Shown here: one piece after another, positions 8,691-17,205 of the stretch
Position numbering within the stretch: the stretch's first letter is position 1
How the letters are laid out: every line of letters starts with the position of its first letter
Assembly: GCA_002869365.1 (NCBI GenBank)
Contig: PKTA01000036.1
Coordinates: forward strand, 1 to 63,044
Source: Marinilabiliales bacterium
GTDB taxonomy: Bacteria > Bacteroidota > Bacteroidia > Bacteroidales > F082
Direction: 5' to 3'
Length of the DNA stretch: 63,044 nucleotides
The notes under the pieces: generated by a model
The model's input: only the letters and a program-made list of their open reading frames with translations
Told to the model about the DNA's origin: nothing
The model's database searches: none
Program-made: the position numbers and the translations under genes

Positions 8691-9968
8691 ATGAAATCTA
8701 GAATTCTTTTATTAATCTTAATGTTATCCAGTTTTCAGATATTATTGTCTCAAAATGTAGAATGTTTCATTTTACAAGCTCCGGAAAAACCATTCTATGA
8801 TGTTAAAAAGATTGGTATTCTTGAAATTAGTTGTGATAATAATAGACGGCTAAACAAAACCGTAACAAATTATTTAATTTCAGATTTATTGATGCAATAC
8901 AGAGGTATTTATGATGAGAGTAGTGCCTATTTTGGATTGAAGAAGAGTAATGAAGGGCGAACTTTTGTAAAAGGAGTAAAAACCGATTTCTATCAAATAA
9001 TAGAAAGAGAGCAATTGGAAAAAGTATTGAGAGAACAGAGGCTTTCTCTAAGTGGGGCCATCGATGAAAATTCGGCAGCCGAAGTTGGTCGTTTGTTGGG
9101 CCTAGATGTAATTATTATGGGTAATGTAAGCTATACGAGCGTTGATGAAAAAGGAACAAGTTTGCTTGGTCTGGCAAGTTCATCAGGCTCGAATTGTTTA
9201 AAAAGAACAGTTACAGCAAAAGGTACTATGAAAATGGTATCGGTGGAAACGGCTCAGATAATTGGAACTAAATCAGCGGAATATTCCAACAGTATTCAGA
9301 AATGCGACGATCAAAGGTCTGGTATTCCACGCGCAGAGGATATGGCTGAATTTTGTATGAAGGTTGTCGCACGCCAGTTTGTTAATTATTTTGCTCCGGG
9401 TTACCGCTATATGGACTATGAATTTGAGAAAATTCAATTAAGAGAATTCAGAAAACAGAGTAAAGAAGCCATTGAATTAATCGATAATGGTGATCTCGAC
9501 AGGGCATTCCCTACAATATTTGCAATGTTTGAAGCAGACTCTTATAATCCAAAAGCAGCTTATAATTTAGGTATTATATATGAAATGGTAGGCGATAATG
9601 AATATGCACTGGAATATTATTCAATTGCTTACGAACTTGATTATACTAACGATAAATATTCTGATGCGGTTAAAAGAGCCAAATCCGGAATTAGTTTAAA
9701 TGCTTACCTTGAAGAAATAGGACGTCCTGTACAGCCTTATACTTTTACAAACACCAATGCCGACTTAGCTTTAGCCGATAAAGTAGAAATTAGAGGTAAT
9801 AGTGGCGATAGGGTGGATGTTTATGAACTGCCGGATAAAAATACTAAAGTTGTGGCGAAAGTTCCCGGAGGCCTGGAATTCAAAGTTGTAGAGAAAAATG
9901 GACCTTATTATAAAATTCAGTTGAGAGGAAAGAAAACAGGGTTTGTCCATAAATCAGATGTAAAATAA
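8691..9968 (+). CDS. CsgG-like secreted protein with TPR and C-terminal SH3 domain
   Basis: The 425-residue protein has a signal peptide ending near residue 20 (ILLSQ). Residues ~35-210 resemble the CsgG/curli assembly fold: a VKKIGILEIS strand, then FYQIIEREQLEKVLREQRLSL with the LLGLDVIIMGNVS element, the usual signature of CsgG-like nucleating proteins. A TPR-like stretch follows (AAYNLGIIYEMVGDNEYALEYY, residues ~290-315). The last ~60 residues look like a bacterial SH3 domain (VDVYELPDKNTKVVAKVPGG). There is no lipobox. It is immediately followed by the LPP20-like gene, a pairing seen for CsgG-like/LPP20 proteins elsewhere. The role is probably periplasmic or outer-membrane associated, but undefined. 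Confidence 0.75.
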   Translation: MKSRILLLILMLSSFQILLSQNVECFILQAPEKPFYDVKKIGILEISCDNNRRLNKTVTNYLISDLLMQYRGIYDESSAYFGLKKSNEGRTFVKGVKTDFYQIIEREQLEKVLREQRLSLSGAIDENSAAEVGRLLGLDVIIMGNVSYTSVDEKGTSLLGLASSSGSNCLKRTVTAKGTMKMVSVETAQIIGTKSAEYSNSIQKCDDQRSGIPRAEDMAEFCMKVVARQFVNYFAPGYRYMDYEFEKIQLREFRKQSKEAIELIDNGDLDRAFPTIFAMFEADSYNPKAAYNLGIIYEMVGDNEYALEYYSIAYELDYTNDKYSDAVKRAKSGISLNAYLEEIGRPVQPYTFTNTNADLALADKVEIRGNSGDRVDVYELPDKNTKVVAKVPGGLEFKVVEKNGPYYKIQLRGKKTGFVHKSDVK

Positions 9969-9989
9969 TTGTATTCAAAACTTATTTCT

Positions 9990-11771
9990 ATGAACCATAA
10001 ATTAATATTGTTTTTTATAATTACTATTTTTAGTGTTGAACTTTATGCCCAAAAACCCGACTGGACCGACTATTATGAGCGACAGGAAATGTATCCTGAA
10101 AGTGAATATCTGGTAGGATTTATTTCTGGATTTAATAAAAATGAAGAAGAGTCGGGCGATCTAAAACTTAAGTATGAAATGCTTGCCAAAGACAAACTTG
10201 TGCAAAGTATACAGGTAGCCATAGAAACTAATAATAGTCTTGATATTTCAAATATTAATGGCAATTCCAATGAAGCCTTTTTGTCAAAAAGTGTTTCCTT
10301 TTCAAAAGCCAATGTTAATGGACTTAAAGCCTATAGTTATTACGATAGAAAGAAAAAGGAGGTTTTTGCTATAGCCTTTGCAAATATAAAGGAACTGACA
10401 TTTTACTATAGAAACCTCATAAGTTCAGGAAAAACTGAAATAAAACAAAAGCTAAGCGAAGGCAAAAAATATGCTGAAAAAGGAAATAAGGAGGATGCTC
10501 TTAGAAGTTTCTATGAGGCTATGCCAATATTAAAAAATATTGATGAAGCAAGGGTTTTGCTTATTGCTTTAAATAGAAAAATGTATTCTGATATAGATAT
10601 CGATGAGATAAATAAACTTAAAGTTGATTTGATAAATCAAATTGATAAACTTATCAAACCAGAGGAACTTAGTTTAAGTGAAACTGCATATTTTGCCGCA
10701 TATGGATTATTTCTCCAGTTGGGAATAAATTCGCAGCAATTTTATATGTCGGATATGAGTTTTGAGAATACCGGATTAAAGAGCAAATTTTCCGAAAAAT
10801 GGAATCATGAGTTTTCTGCAGCTTTAGTAAAAGCAGGGAAATATAATGTTTCTGATAGGAAGTCCTACAACCAACTTGTGGTAAATGGAAATTACTGGAA
10901 GGAAGGAAAGTTTTTAAAATTAAATATTTCTGTTTGGGATGCTGACAAAATAGTAGCCGTTTCAAAGGCTAGTATCCTAATTTTAAAATTAGAAAAGGAA
11001 AATATCGATTATATTCCATTGCAAATAAAAAAAATGAAGTCGCTTGCCACTTTTACCTTACATTTAGTGAATGCACCCGAAGTAATAAAAGTTGGAACTC
11101 CCTCCTTATCTCCAATGATAATTAATGTAAGTAGTAATACAGAAGGACTGAGTAAGCCAATTCAAAACTTCCCTGTTATGGTTACAGCAGTTGAAAGCGA
11201 TGTGGATCTGTGTAAAGCTAAAACCAATGAAAACGGTATGGCAGAATGTTTTCTTCCACCAATAGAAACTTCAAAGAAGAATATTGCTGTTCAAGTATCG
11301 TTGGATATAGAATCGTATTTCAATGTGGAAAAAAATTCCCTTTATTATGGAATAGCTAAAATTCAAAATCCTTTAAAACCCATAATTGAAAATATTGAGG
11401 TCGCAAAACCGACAATTTATGTGGAAAGTTATGAAAAATTATATGGTAAAACAATAGATATCAAAACTCTTGAACCTGCAGTAAAAGGGGTTTTTGCTGA
11501 AAAGATGTATAATTTTGTCGATAATAAAGACTTAGCCGATATGATAGTTAAAATAAATGCAAATACAACAACTGCAACTGCATATCAGGGGATAAGATTT
11601 GCCTATCTGGATATAAATATTTCAATTATTGAAACCTCCAGTGGCGAAGAATTAATAAAAACTCATTTCGATCAAATAAAAGGTGGTGGTGCTAATCAAC
11701 TCAAAGCAGCTAAAAAGGCCTATATGCTTGGTGCTGAAAAAGTTAAAGAATATATAAACTCAAACTTTTAA
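9990..11771 (+). CDS. LPP20-like secreted protein
   Basis: I place the start at ATG 9990 because it opens a clean signal peptide (MNHKLILFFIITIFSVELYAQ); a TTG 21 nt upstream is in frame but gives an unlikely N-terminus. The 593-residue product begins after cleavage with PDWTDYY and YLVGFISGFNK, typical of the LPP20 lipoprotein family, then a region rich in asparagine and serine (SLDISNINGNSNEAF). A helical tetratricopeptide-like segment (KKYAEKGNKEDALRSFYEAMP) follows near residue 160. The second half has beta-rich repeats of unknown type. No lipobox Cys is visible, so it may be soluble in the periplasm. It follows the CsgG-like gene by 21 nt. Confidence 0.65.
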   Translation: MNHKLILFFIITIFSVELYAQKPDWTDYYERQEMYPESEYLVGFISGFNKNEEESGDLKLKYEMLAKDKLVQSIQVAIETNNSLDISNINGNSNEAFLSKSVSFSKANVNGLKAYSYYDRKKKEVFAIAFANIKELTFYYRNLISSGKTEIKQKLSEGKKYAEKGNKEDALRSFYEAMPILKNIDEARVLLIALNRKMYSDIDIDEINKLKVDLINQIDKLIKPEELSLSETAYFAAYGLFLQLGINSQQFYMSDMSFENTGLKSKFSEKWNHEFSAALVKAGKYNVSDRKSYNQLVVNGNYWKEGKFLKLNISVWDADKIVAVSKASILILKLEKENIDYIPLQIKKMKSLATFTLHLVNAPEVIKVGTPSLSPMIINVSSNTEGLSKPIQNFPVMVTAVESDVDLCKAKTNENGMAECFLPPIETSKKNIAVQVSLDIESYFNVEKNSLYYGIAKIQNPLKPIIENIEVAKPTIYVESYEKLYGKTIDIKTLEPAVKGVFAEKMYNFVDNKDLADMIVKINANTTTATAYQGIRFAYLDINISIIETSSGEELIKTHFDQIKGGGANQLKAAKKAYMLGAEKVKEYINSNF

Positions 11772-11785
11772 TATAAATATTTTTT

Positions 11786-12238
11786 ATGGAAAACCCGGAA
11801 TTAAAATCTGTTGAATCAGAAGAGTTAATTATTAGTAATCAAACAAAAACATATTGGATTGAAATTAGTAATTGGACAATGTTTTTCTCAATATTAGGAT
11901 TTGTCTTTGTTGGATTAATGATGCTATTCGGTTTGTTTTTTGGAAGCATCCTCTCATTATTGCCTGATACTGGCAACTTGCCTAATGGTTTTGGCTTCGT
12001 TGGAATTATTTATGTAATACTAGCTGTTGTTTATTTAATTCCAGTTTATTTTCTTTACCAGTTTTCTTCTAAAATGAAGGATTCACTAAGGAATAACAAT
12101 ACATTATTATTAACTGAATCATTTAAAAATTTAAAATCTCACTTTAAATTTGTTGGGATAATGTCAATTATTGGAATCGTATTGTATGCTGTGATATTTG
12201 TCATAACAATAGGTTTTGCTGCAGCTTTTGGAGCATAA
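11786..12238 (+). CDS. Small membrane protein (DUF5362-like)
   Basis: The 150-residue product has an N-terminal hydrophilic stretch, then three or four membrane segments (about residues 30-57, 70-94, 120-145). The pattern WTMFFSILGFVFVGLMML with a later DSLRNNN and a Phe/Lys motif (LTESFKNLKSHFKFVGI) is typical of the DUF5362 family, small Bacteroidota membrane proteins of unknown role. It is 14 nt after the LPP20-like gene and so probably in the same transcript. Confidence 0.6.
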   Translation: MENPELKSVESEELIISNQTKTYWIEISNWTMFFSILGFVFVGLMMLFGLFFGSILSLLPDTGNLPNGFGFVGIIYVILAVVYLIPVYFLYQFSSKMKDSLRNNNTLLLTESFKNLKSHFKFVGIMSIIGIVLYAVIFVITIGFAAAFGA

Positions 12239-12251
12239 GTATGGATAAATT

Positions 12252-12259
12252 ATTATCTT
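12252..12259 (+). promoter_or_regulatory. Near-consensus -7 box (TATCTTTA) before the propeller gene
   Basis: TATCTTTA differs from TAnnTTTG only in the last base and lies 28 nt before ATG 12288. It could give the propeller gene its own promoter in addition to read-through from 8014-12238. Confidence 0.3.
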
Positions 12260-12287
12260 TAGCCAAAAATAATGGCATAAGGTAATA

Positions 12288-13685
12288 ATGAAATTCGCAA
12301 CCAATAAAATTCTTACTTTGTTCTTTTGTTTTATAATCTTTAATGTTTATGCACAAAAGAACCTCACTACTTTTACTAAGGATGAAGGTTTAACCTCATC
12401 AAATATACTTTTTGCGCACGTAGATACCAAGGGTATTATATGGGCTGCAACAAACTTTGGTGTTAGTGTGTATTATTCGGGAAAATGGACTCCCATAAAA
12501 TATATAGAAGGAAATGATGGTCAGAACAAATATCTTGGTAAAGTATTGCAAATATTTGAGGCTAAAAATTCTGATATATGGGTAGCAACAAATAGAGGAC
12601 TTTTTTATTTTAACCGGAAATATTGGACTTATTTTGCTGATAGTGAAAACTCTAGTTTTGAAATAAGTACAATTTTTGAAGATTCCTTTAATAACATTTG
12701 GATCTTCCTTGAAAAGGAAAATGGGCTGAAAGATGTTGACCAAATTGGTTTTGCTATGCTAGAAGGTAAAGTTCAAATATTTGGTGGCAAACAGTGGATT
12801 ACTTTTACTGGCGTTATTGGAGGTTCAGCTGCAGTGCGTATTGGAGCCCCTCCTGATTATTTTACATCCTATCTCGTGGATTCTCAAGATAGAATATGGA
12901 TCACAAGTTTAGACGGATTATATTTATATGATGGTAAACGATGGAGTGAATATAATGAAGAACATTTCACTTCCGATAGATGTTATAAAATATTTGAAAG
13001 TAATTCGAATGAAATGTGGGTTGGAACTGCTAATGGCATTTCAACCAATGCATCAGGTGAATGGAAAAATTATGAAAAATCTAAAGGCATAAATGGTAAT
13101 ATTATTTACAATTTTTATCATGATAAGCAAAACCGACTTTGGGCCTTTAGCAGTAAAGATAATTCGTTCAATTCTCTATTGCTTTTTAATAAGACAAAAT
13201 GGAAAACTTTTACCAACCGAGATTTAAAATTGAAAGGAAACATCGATAACATTTTTGATTTTAATGGTCAACTTTTAATCTCTTCATCCAAAGGAATGTC
13301 AGTTTTCAACAATTCAAATTGGCAAAACATAAATAGAGTTTATGATGTTGATATTAATGATGTTTTTCTGATTAAGGAAATGTCGCAAGGCATTATTTAT
13401 ATTGCTGATCGTGCAAAACTATACAAATTAACTAATGAGGGTTTGTCGGAGGTTTATGAACACAATGGGAAATGGCAACCCAACATTGTAATAGAAGATT
13501 CTAAGTCGCGAATATGGATAGGTACCGATAGAGATGGGGCTTTTTTATTTGAAAATGATACATTTATTTCAAATTATACAATTGAAAATGGTTTAACTGA
13601 TAACCATATTACCTCCATTTTTGAGGACAAGCAATCCAATATTTGGATTGTAAGCCGCAATGGAATAAGTAAAGTAAATGAATAA
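12288..13685 (+). CDS. Secreted two-component-regulator propeller protein without kinase
   Basis: The 465-residue product has a signal peptide (FFCFIIFNVYAQ, cleavage near residue 22) and consists almost wholly of propeller repeats, with the recurrent pattern IWxAT/IWVGT-xxG (GIIWAATNFGVSVY, SDIWVATNRGLFYF, DRIWITSLDGLYLY, NEMWVGTANGIST, SRIWIGTDRDGAFLF, SNIWIVSRNGISKV). In hybrid two-component sensors this module is the periplasmic part, fused to a kinase. Here no membrane segment or kinase follows. It is encoded directly upstream of a response regulator and a 7TMR-DISM kinase, so it may be a separate periplasmic sensing partner. That link is inference. Confidence 0.75.
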   Translation: MKFATNKILTLFFCFIIFNVYAQKNLTTFTKDEGLTSSNILFAHVDTKGIIWAATNFGVSVYYSGKWTPIKYIEGNDGQNKYLGKVLQIFEAKNSDIWVATNRGLFYFNRKYWTYFADSENSSFEISTIFEDSFNNIWIFLEKENGLKDVDQIGFAMLEGKVQIFGGKQWITFTGVIGGSAAVRIGAPPDYFTSYLVDSQDRIWITSLDGLYLYDGKRWSEYNEEHFTSDRCYKIFESNSNEMWVGTANGISTNASGEWKNYEKSKGINGNIIYNFYHDKQNRLWAFSSKDNSFNSLLLFNKTKWKTFTNRDLKLKGNIDNIFDFNGQLLISSSKGMSVFNNSNWQNINRVYDVDINDVFLIKEMSQGIIYIADRAKLYKLTNEGLSEVYEHNGKWQPNIVIEDSKSRIWIGTDRDGAFLFENDTFISNYTIENGLTDNHITSIFEDKQSNIWIVSRNGISKVNE

Positions 13686-13750
13686 TTAACTACTGTATTT
13701 GGCTTATTAATAAATCATTAAGTATTAGTTTGACTATTTGTATTACAACT

Positions 13751-13768
13751 TCTCCCTATAGGGGGATT
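13751..13768. promoter_or_regulatory. Palindromic activator site upstream of the response regulator operon
   Basis: The sequence TCTCCCTATAGGGGGATT is an inverted repeat centred on TATA and matches the site at 16294-16311 in 16 of 18 positions. It ends 21 nt before a -7 box (13790-13797), exactly as in the second site, and takes the place of the -33 element. The position fits an activator binding next to RNA polymerase; the response regulator encoded right behind it is the obvious candidate, making this an autoregulation site. The match and spacing are seen; the binding protein is inferred. Confidence 0.65.
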
Positions 13769-13789
13769 TCTTTTTAATCAACCGTTTTA

Positions 13790-13797
13790 TATTTTTG
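13790..13797 (+). promoter_or_regulatory. -7 box (TATTTTTG) of the response regulator operon
   Basis: TATTTTTG matches TAnnTTTG and lies 17 nt before ATG 13815. The expected -33 TTTG is replaced by the palindrome at 13751-13768. Confidence 0.6.
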
Positions 13798-13814
13798 CCA
13801 TATAAAAATATTAT

Positions 13815-14420
13815 ATGAAAATAGTTATACTAGATGACCATTCTTTATTTTCTCAGGGTTTGGGCGAAATATTAAAAGATAACTTTGAGCGCGTCGACAT
13901 AGTTATTTACAATAGTATAGATGAACTGACACAACAGAACTTAGATTATAATTCCTGTGATTTACTAATTAGTGATATAGAACTGCCAGGCGAAGACATA
14001 TTTGTTTTCCTGAACTATGTAAAATCAAATTTTCCTAAACTCCCCATCTTAGTAATATCAATGCATAATAAACTATCTGTTATAAGAAGGTGTAAAGAAT
14101 TAAATATAGAGGGCTATATTTTAAAGGATGACCATAACTTGATTATTAAAGTTGTAAAGGAACTTACCAATGGAGGTGAGTATTATTCCCCAAAAGTTTT
14201 AAAAACTCTTAATATTCTTTCGATAAAAGAAAATGTACTAACCCCAAAAGAAGAACAAATAATAACACTTGTAGCCAACGGTAAAAGTAATCAGGAAATT
14301 GCTGATGAGTTGTTTATAAGTTATAATACTATTAAAACACATAGAAAAAATATTAGCCGTAAATTACAGGTTTATACAGTAGCTGATTTAATTAAATATT
14401 ATTACGAAAATTACCTTTAG
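13815..14420 (+). CDS. NarL/LuxR-type response regulator
   Basis: The 201-residue protein has a receiver domain (residues 1-115) with the acidic pair Asp7/Asp8, phosphoacceptor Asp54 in LLISDIELPG, a VISMH segment and a conserved Lys in the GYILKDD loop. A LuxR-type helix-turn-helix follows (LTPKEEQIITLVANGKSNQEIADEL... TIKTHRKNISRKL, residues ~138-190). It should be phosphorylated by the kinase encoded next and then bind DNA as a dimer. The kinase start GTG overlaps its TAG stop by one base, so translation is coupled. A palindrome upstream, repeated before the FHA/kinase operon, suggests it regulates both. Confidence 0.93.
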   Translation: MKIVILDDHSLFSQGLGEILKDNFERVDIVIYNSIDELTQQNLDYNSCDLLISDIELPGEDIFVFLNYVKSNFPKLPILVISMHNKLSVIRRCKELNIEGYILKDDHNLIIKVVKELTNGGEYYSPKVLKTLNILSIKENVLTPKEEQIITLVANGKSNQEIADELFISYNTIKTHRKNISRKLQVYTVADLIKYYYENYL

Positions 14421-16228
14421 TGAAAAGAGTTTTATTAATTATAGTATTAATTATAAGTTTTGTATTATGTAATGCAAAAGACATTAACATATATGGGACC
14501 CTCGATGAAATTGATATTGCTCCATATTGCCTGGAATTTATTGACAAAACAAACGAACTAAATGTATTTGAAGTTAAAAATGAAAACTGGAAAGAACTTG
14601 AAGGTAGTCTAGACTTTGGGTCAGTTAAATATGTTCAATGGATAAAGTTTAATATCTCAAATAATACTGATGGGGAAATTAAAAAAGTGCTGTTTATACC
14701 CTATAACCATATTCACAAGATCGATCTATTCATTTTTTCCGGAGATTCATTATTATCTATAGGAAAACAAGGTACAATGAGAAATGATAGTAGTTTAAGG
14801 TTTAATTCAGGTCACTCATTTAATTTGGATCTCAAATCTTGTCAAAAATATACTATTGTAATCAAATACAATCATTTATACCGGCCATTGCGTGCTTCAA
14901 CTTTTTTAATTTCACCATCCCGTTTTGAAGAAATAAATTGGCAAAATCATCGACTACTGTGGTTTTGGAGAGGAGCGTTTCTTTTTGCAATAATTATTTC
15001 ATTGATAATATATTTCTTCGTAGGCCTGCGATTATTTTTATACTATTTCATCCTCAATGCTGGTATTGGTATTTTTATGGCATCGCAGTTAGGGGATTAT
15101 TTTATTTTTTTTAATGTAGATTCAACAGATATTTCCACTCTTGTTGAATTTGGTGGAGCTATTATGGTGACATTTTTTTTCCCTCTGTTCTTAAATACAT
15201 TAGTTAAAATAAGGGAGCGTAATAAATTGGTTTGGAATATAATGTATGGCTTTATATATTTTATGATTGTAATATTTGTTGTAAACATTTTTCCGCAAAT
15301 GCGAATGGGTATAGTACAATATTATTCTCATATCTACATAATTATCGTAGCAACTTTTGTGTTTTTATTACAACTAATATTTTTGTTTAGAAGTGTATTT
15401 TATAAAGATATTAATGCAATTGTTCTATTCATAGTTTATTGTTTTTATGTTGGTACAGTATTGCTGAATATAACTTTACCAAATTTGGGATTTATGCCCG
15501 GAAATCCATTTGTTTACAATAGTTTACTAATTATTTCTCTGATCGAAATCTTTACATTCATGATTTTAATGGGTAGAGAAGCCCTGAACGTATACAAAGA
15601 CAGGGCTGTTCTTAAAAAGAAGGAGGAACAACATCAACATGAAATGATGCTCTCTATAATAAAGGCCCAGGAAGAGGAAAGAGATCGGGTTGGTCGAACT
15701 CTGCACGATTCCATAGGAGGTAGTCTGGCGATAATAAAACAGAATTTAAGGGATGAGGATAAAAATATTAAACGAATACTAAGTAAAACTATTAGTGTTG
15801 TTAGAAGTTTAAGTCATGGTTTGGTATCTCCAATGGTTAAACAAGATGAATTTCAGGACGAGTTAAAAGAACTTTGCTATATGTTTAATAGCAGTCGCTT
15901 AAAGATGCACTGTTATTTTAATAATTGGCCCGAAATTGAAAGTGAAGAAATAACAACTCACTTATATCGAATAACGCAGGAATTAATCCAAAATGCACTT
16001 AAACATAGTAATGCAAGAAATGTTTATTTCCAATTTATTGGCGAGGATGGCACTGCAAGTCTTTTCTATGAAGATGATGGTATTGGATTCAATTACGATG
16101 AAAATGACAATAAGGGTCTGGGCCTTCGTAATATCAGAAACCGTTTATCAATTATGAATGGTACCCTTACCATCGACTCTTCCTTGGGTGGATATGGAAC
16201 AACCATGATATTGGAAATAAAGCTTTAA
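14420..16228 (+). CDS. 7TMR-DISM sensor histidine kinase (HisKA_3 type)
   Basis: The 602-residue kinase starts with GTG overlapping the TAG of the response regulator gene. After a signal peptide come a 7TMR-DISMED2-like periplasmic domain (residues ~20-160, with VKYVQWIKFNI and YNHLYRPLR), then about seven membrane segments (~183-395), a short coiled coil, and the dimerisation/phosphoacceptor helix EERDRVGRTLHDSIGG with His429. The HATPase has the N box in ELIQNALKHSN and the G boxes DDGIGFNYD and KGLGLRNIRNR. The HisKA_3 type pairs with NarL-like regulators, as found here. DISM domains are thought to sense small carbohydrate-like ligands; the ligand here is unknown. Confidence 0.93.
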   Translation: MKRVLLIIVLIISFVLCNAKDINIYGTLDEIDIAPYCLEFIDKTNELNVFEVKNENWKELEGSLDFGSVKYVQWIKFNISNNTDGEIKKVLFIPYNHIHKIDLFIFSGDSLLSIGKQGTMRNDSSLRFNSGHSFNLDLKSCQKYTIVIKYNHLYRPLRASTFLISPSRFEEINWQNHRLLWFWRGAFLFAIIISLIIYFFVGLRLFLYYFILNAGIGIFMASQLGDYFIFFNVDSTDISTLVEFGGAIMVTFFFPLFLNTLVKIRERNKLVWNIMYGFIYFMIVIFVVNIFPQMRMGIVQYYSHIYIIIVATFVFLLQLIFLFRSVFYKDINAIVLFIVYCFYVGTVLLNITLPNLGFMPGNPFVYNSLLIISLIEIFTFMILMGREALNVYKDRAVLKKKEEQHQHEMMLSIIKAQEEERDRVGRTLHDSIGGSLAIIKQNLRDEDKNIKRILSKTISVVRSLSHGLVSPMVKQDEFQDELKELCYMFNSSRLKMHCYFNNWPEIESEEITTHLYRITQELIQNALKHSNARNVYFQFIGEDGTASLFYEDDGIGFNYDENDNKGLGLRNIRNRLSIMNGTLTIDSSLGGYGTTMILEIKL

Positions 16229-16293
16229 TTACCCTTATTTAGTTTCGTTCTAAATGTAAGTGGTTGATAATTAAACTCTTGAATACTTAAATA

Positions 16294-16311
16294 TCCCCCT
16301 GTAGGGGGATT
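16294..16311. promoter_or_regulatory. Second copy of the palindromic activator site, before the FHA/kinase operon
   Basis: TCCCCCTGTAGGGGGATT is an inverted repeat and shares 16 of 18 bases with 13751-13768. It ends 21 nt before the -7 box at 16333-16340, the same distance as at the first site. This ties the FHA/Ser-Thr-kinase operon to the two-component system encoded just upstream. Confidence 0.65.
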
Positions 16312-16332
16312 GACTCCTACTCATATCACTTG

Positions 16333-16340
16333 TACTTTTG
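16333..16340 (+). promoter_or_regulatory. -7 box (TACTTTTG) of the FHA/kinase operon
   Basis: TACTTTTG matches TAnnTTTG and lies 25 nt before ATG 16366. There is no normal -33 box; the palindrome at 16294-16311 lies there instead. Confidence 0.6.
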
Positions 16341-16365
16341 CAATATTAAATAATATAATATTGTT

Positions 16366-17199
16366 ATGCAGTGTACAAGATGTGGATACTATAATTCAGA
16401 AGCCGTTAGCAGTTGTATAAAATGTAATACACCACTTGCTAAAAAGGAAGTAGTTAATGAATCTAAAAGTAGAAAAACGCAGCAAATTCCTAACAAACAA
16501 GAAGTTGATGAGTATTTAAACAAGACTACTTCTGATAACGGTTTTAAAGGCGATTTTTCGGCCTCAAAAACTATCGCTGATAGTGGAACCTCAAATGACT
16601 TTTCTACTTCTAAAACAATTGCCGACTCAGGAAATAATGCAGCATTCTCAGCATCCCAAACAGTTTCTGATTTTGGTGATAATTCATCGAGTGAAGAAAA
16701 AACAAGTAAGGAACAGCCTGAAAAAGTGGAGATTATTCCTTGTCCCAAATGTAAGTATCCAATTTCCGGTGCTTCAAAATTCTGTCCTAATTGTAGTCAG
16801 GACCTAACTAAAGAAGTAAAAATCGAACTAAATAAACCTTCACAAAAAATGAATAAGGAAAGAAAAGCACAAAAAACGGTGAATATTTTCGCTTCTGAAC
16901 AAAAAGTAGAGGAAGTGTCGGTTAAACTTACCGAAATAAAGCAAACCGGAGAGAAACATTTGGAGTTAACATCTGAGGATAAAAAAATTGGTTTAAACAA
17001 TGTATCATTGGATCAGGAAGAAAATGCAGCAATTTCTTCAAATGTACATGCTGAACTAATAAATTTTGAAGGAGAATGGTATATAGTTAATAGATCATCT
17101 GCCGGAACAACCTTCGTTGCTGCTCACAAACCACAAAAACTAAGTGAGGGAGATATTATTTTAATAGGAAATACCATTTATCGTTTCGAAGGAAAATAA
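16366..17199 (+). CDS. Zinc-ribbon/FHA-like protein with T-x-x-D tandem repeats
   Basis: The 277-residue protein is cytoplasmic by sequence. Residues 3-20 form a zinc ribbon (Cys3, 6, 17, 20); a second one has Cys126, 129, 140, 143. Between them four 15-residue repeats place a threonine at 54, 69, 84 and 99, each followed by Asp at +3 (TTSD, TIAD, TIAD, TVSD). The C-terminal ~75 residues form an FHA-like domain (SSNVHAEL, EGDIILIG), but the Arg that contacts phosphothreonine in typical FHA domains (IGR) is Leu (IGL), so it may not bind phosphate. It is first in the operon and 6 nt before the Ser/Thr kinase gene. I infer that the repeats are kinase substrates read by an FHA domain. Confidence 0.7.
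   Translation: MQCTRCGYYNSEAVSSCIKCNTPLAKKEVVNESKSRKTQQIPNKQEVDEYLNKTTSDNGFKGDFSASKTIADSGTSNDFSTSKTIADSGNNAAFSASQTVSDFGDNSSSEEKTSKEQPEKVEIIPCPKCKYPISGASKFCPNCSQDLTKEVKIELNKPSQKMNKERKAQKTVNIFASEQKVEEVSVKLTEIKQTGEKHLELTSEDKKIGLNNVSLDQEENAAISSNVHAELINFEGEWYIVNRSSAGTTFVAAHKPQKLSEGDIILIGNTIYRFEGK
16510..16689 (+). repeat. Four tandem 45-bp units coding a T-x-x-D repeat
   Basis: Residues 49-108 of the zinc-ribbon/FHA-like protein form four consecutive 15-residue units with Thr at 54, 69, 84 and 99 and Asp at Thr+3 in each. The last three share FS(A/T)S(K/Q)T(I/V)(A/S)D; the first is degenerate. pT-x-x-D is the ligand pattern of several FHA domains. The codons differ between units, so the repeat is old and kept at protein level rather than a recent DNA duplication. 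Confidence 0.7.
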
Positions 17200-17205
17200 A
17201 AAACC

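Noticed and set aside
9969-9989. TTG 9969 as start of the LPP20-like gene
   Set aside because: It adds seven residues ahead of a good ATG and signal peptide at 9990, with no ribosome-binding support.
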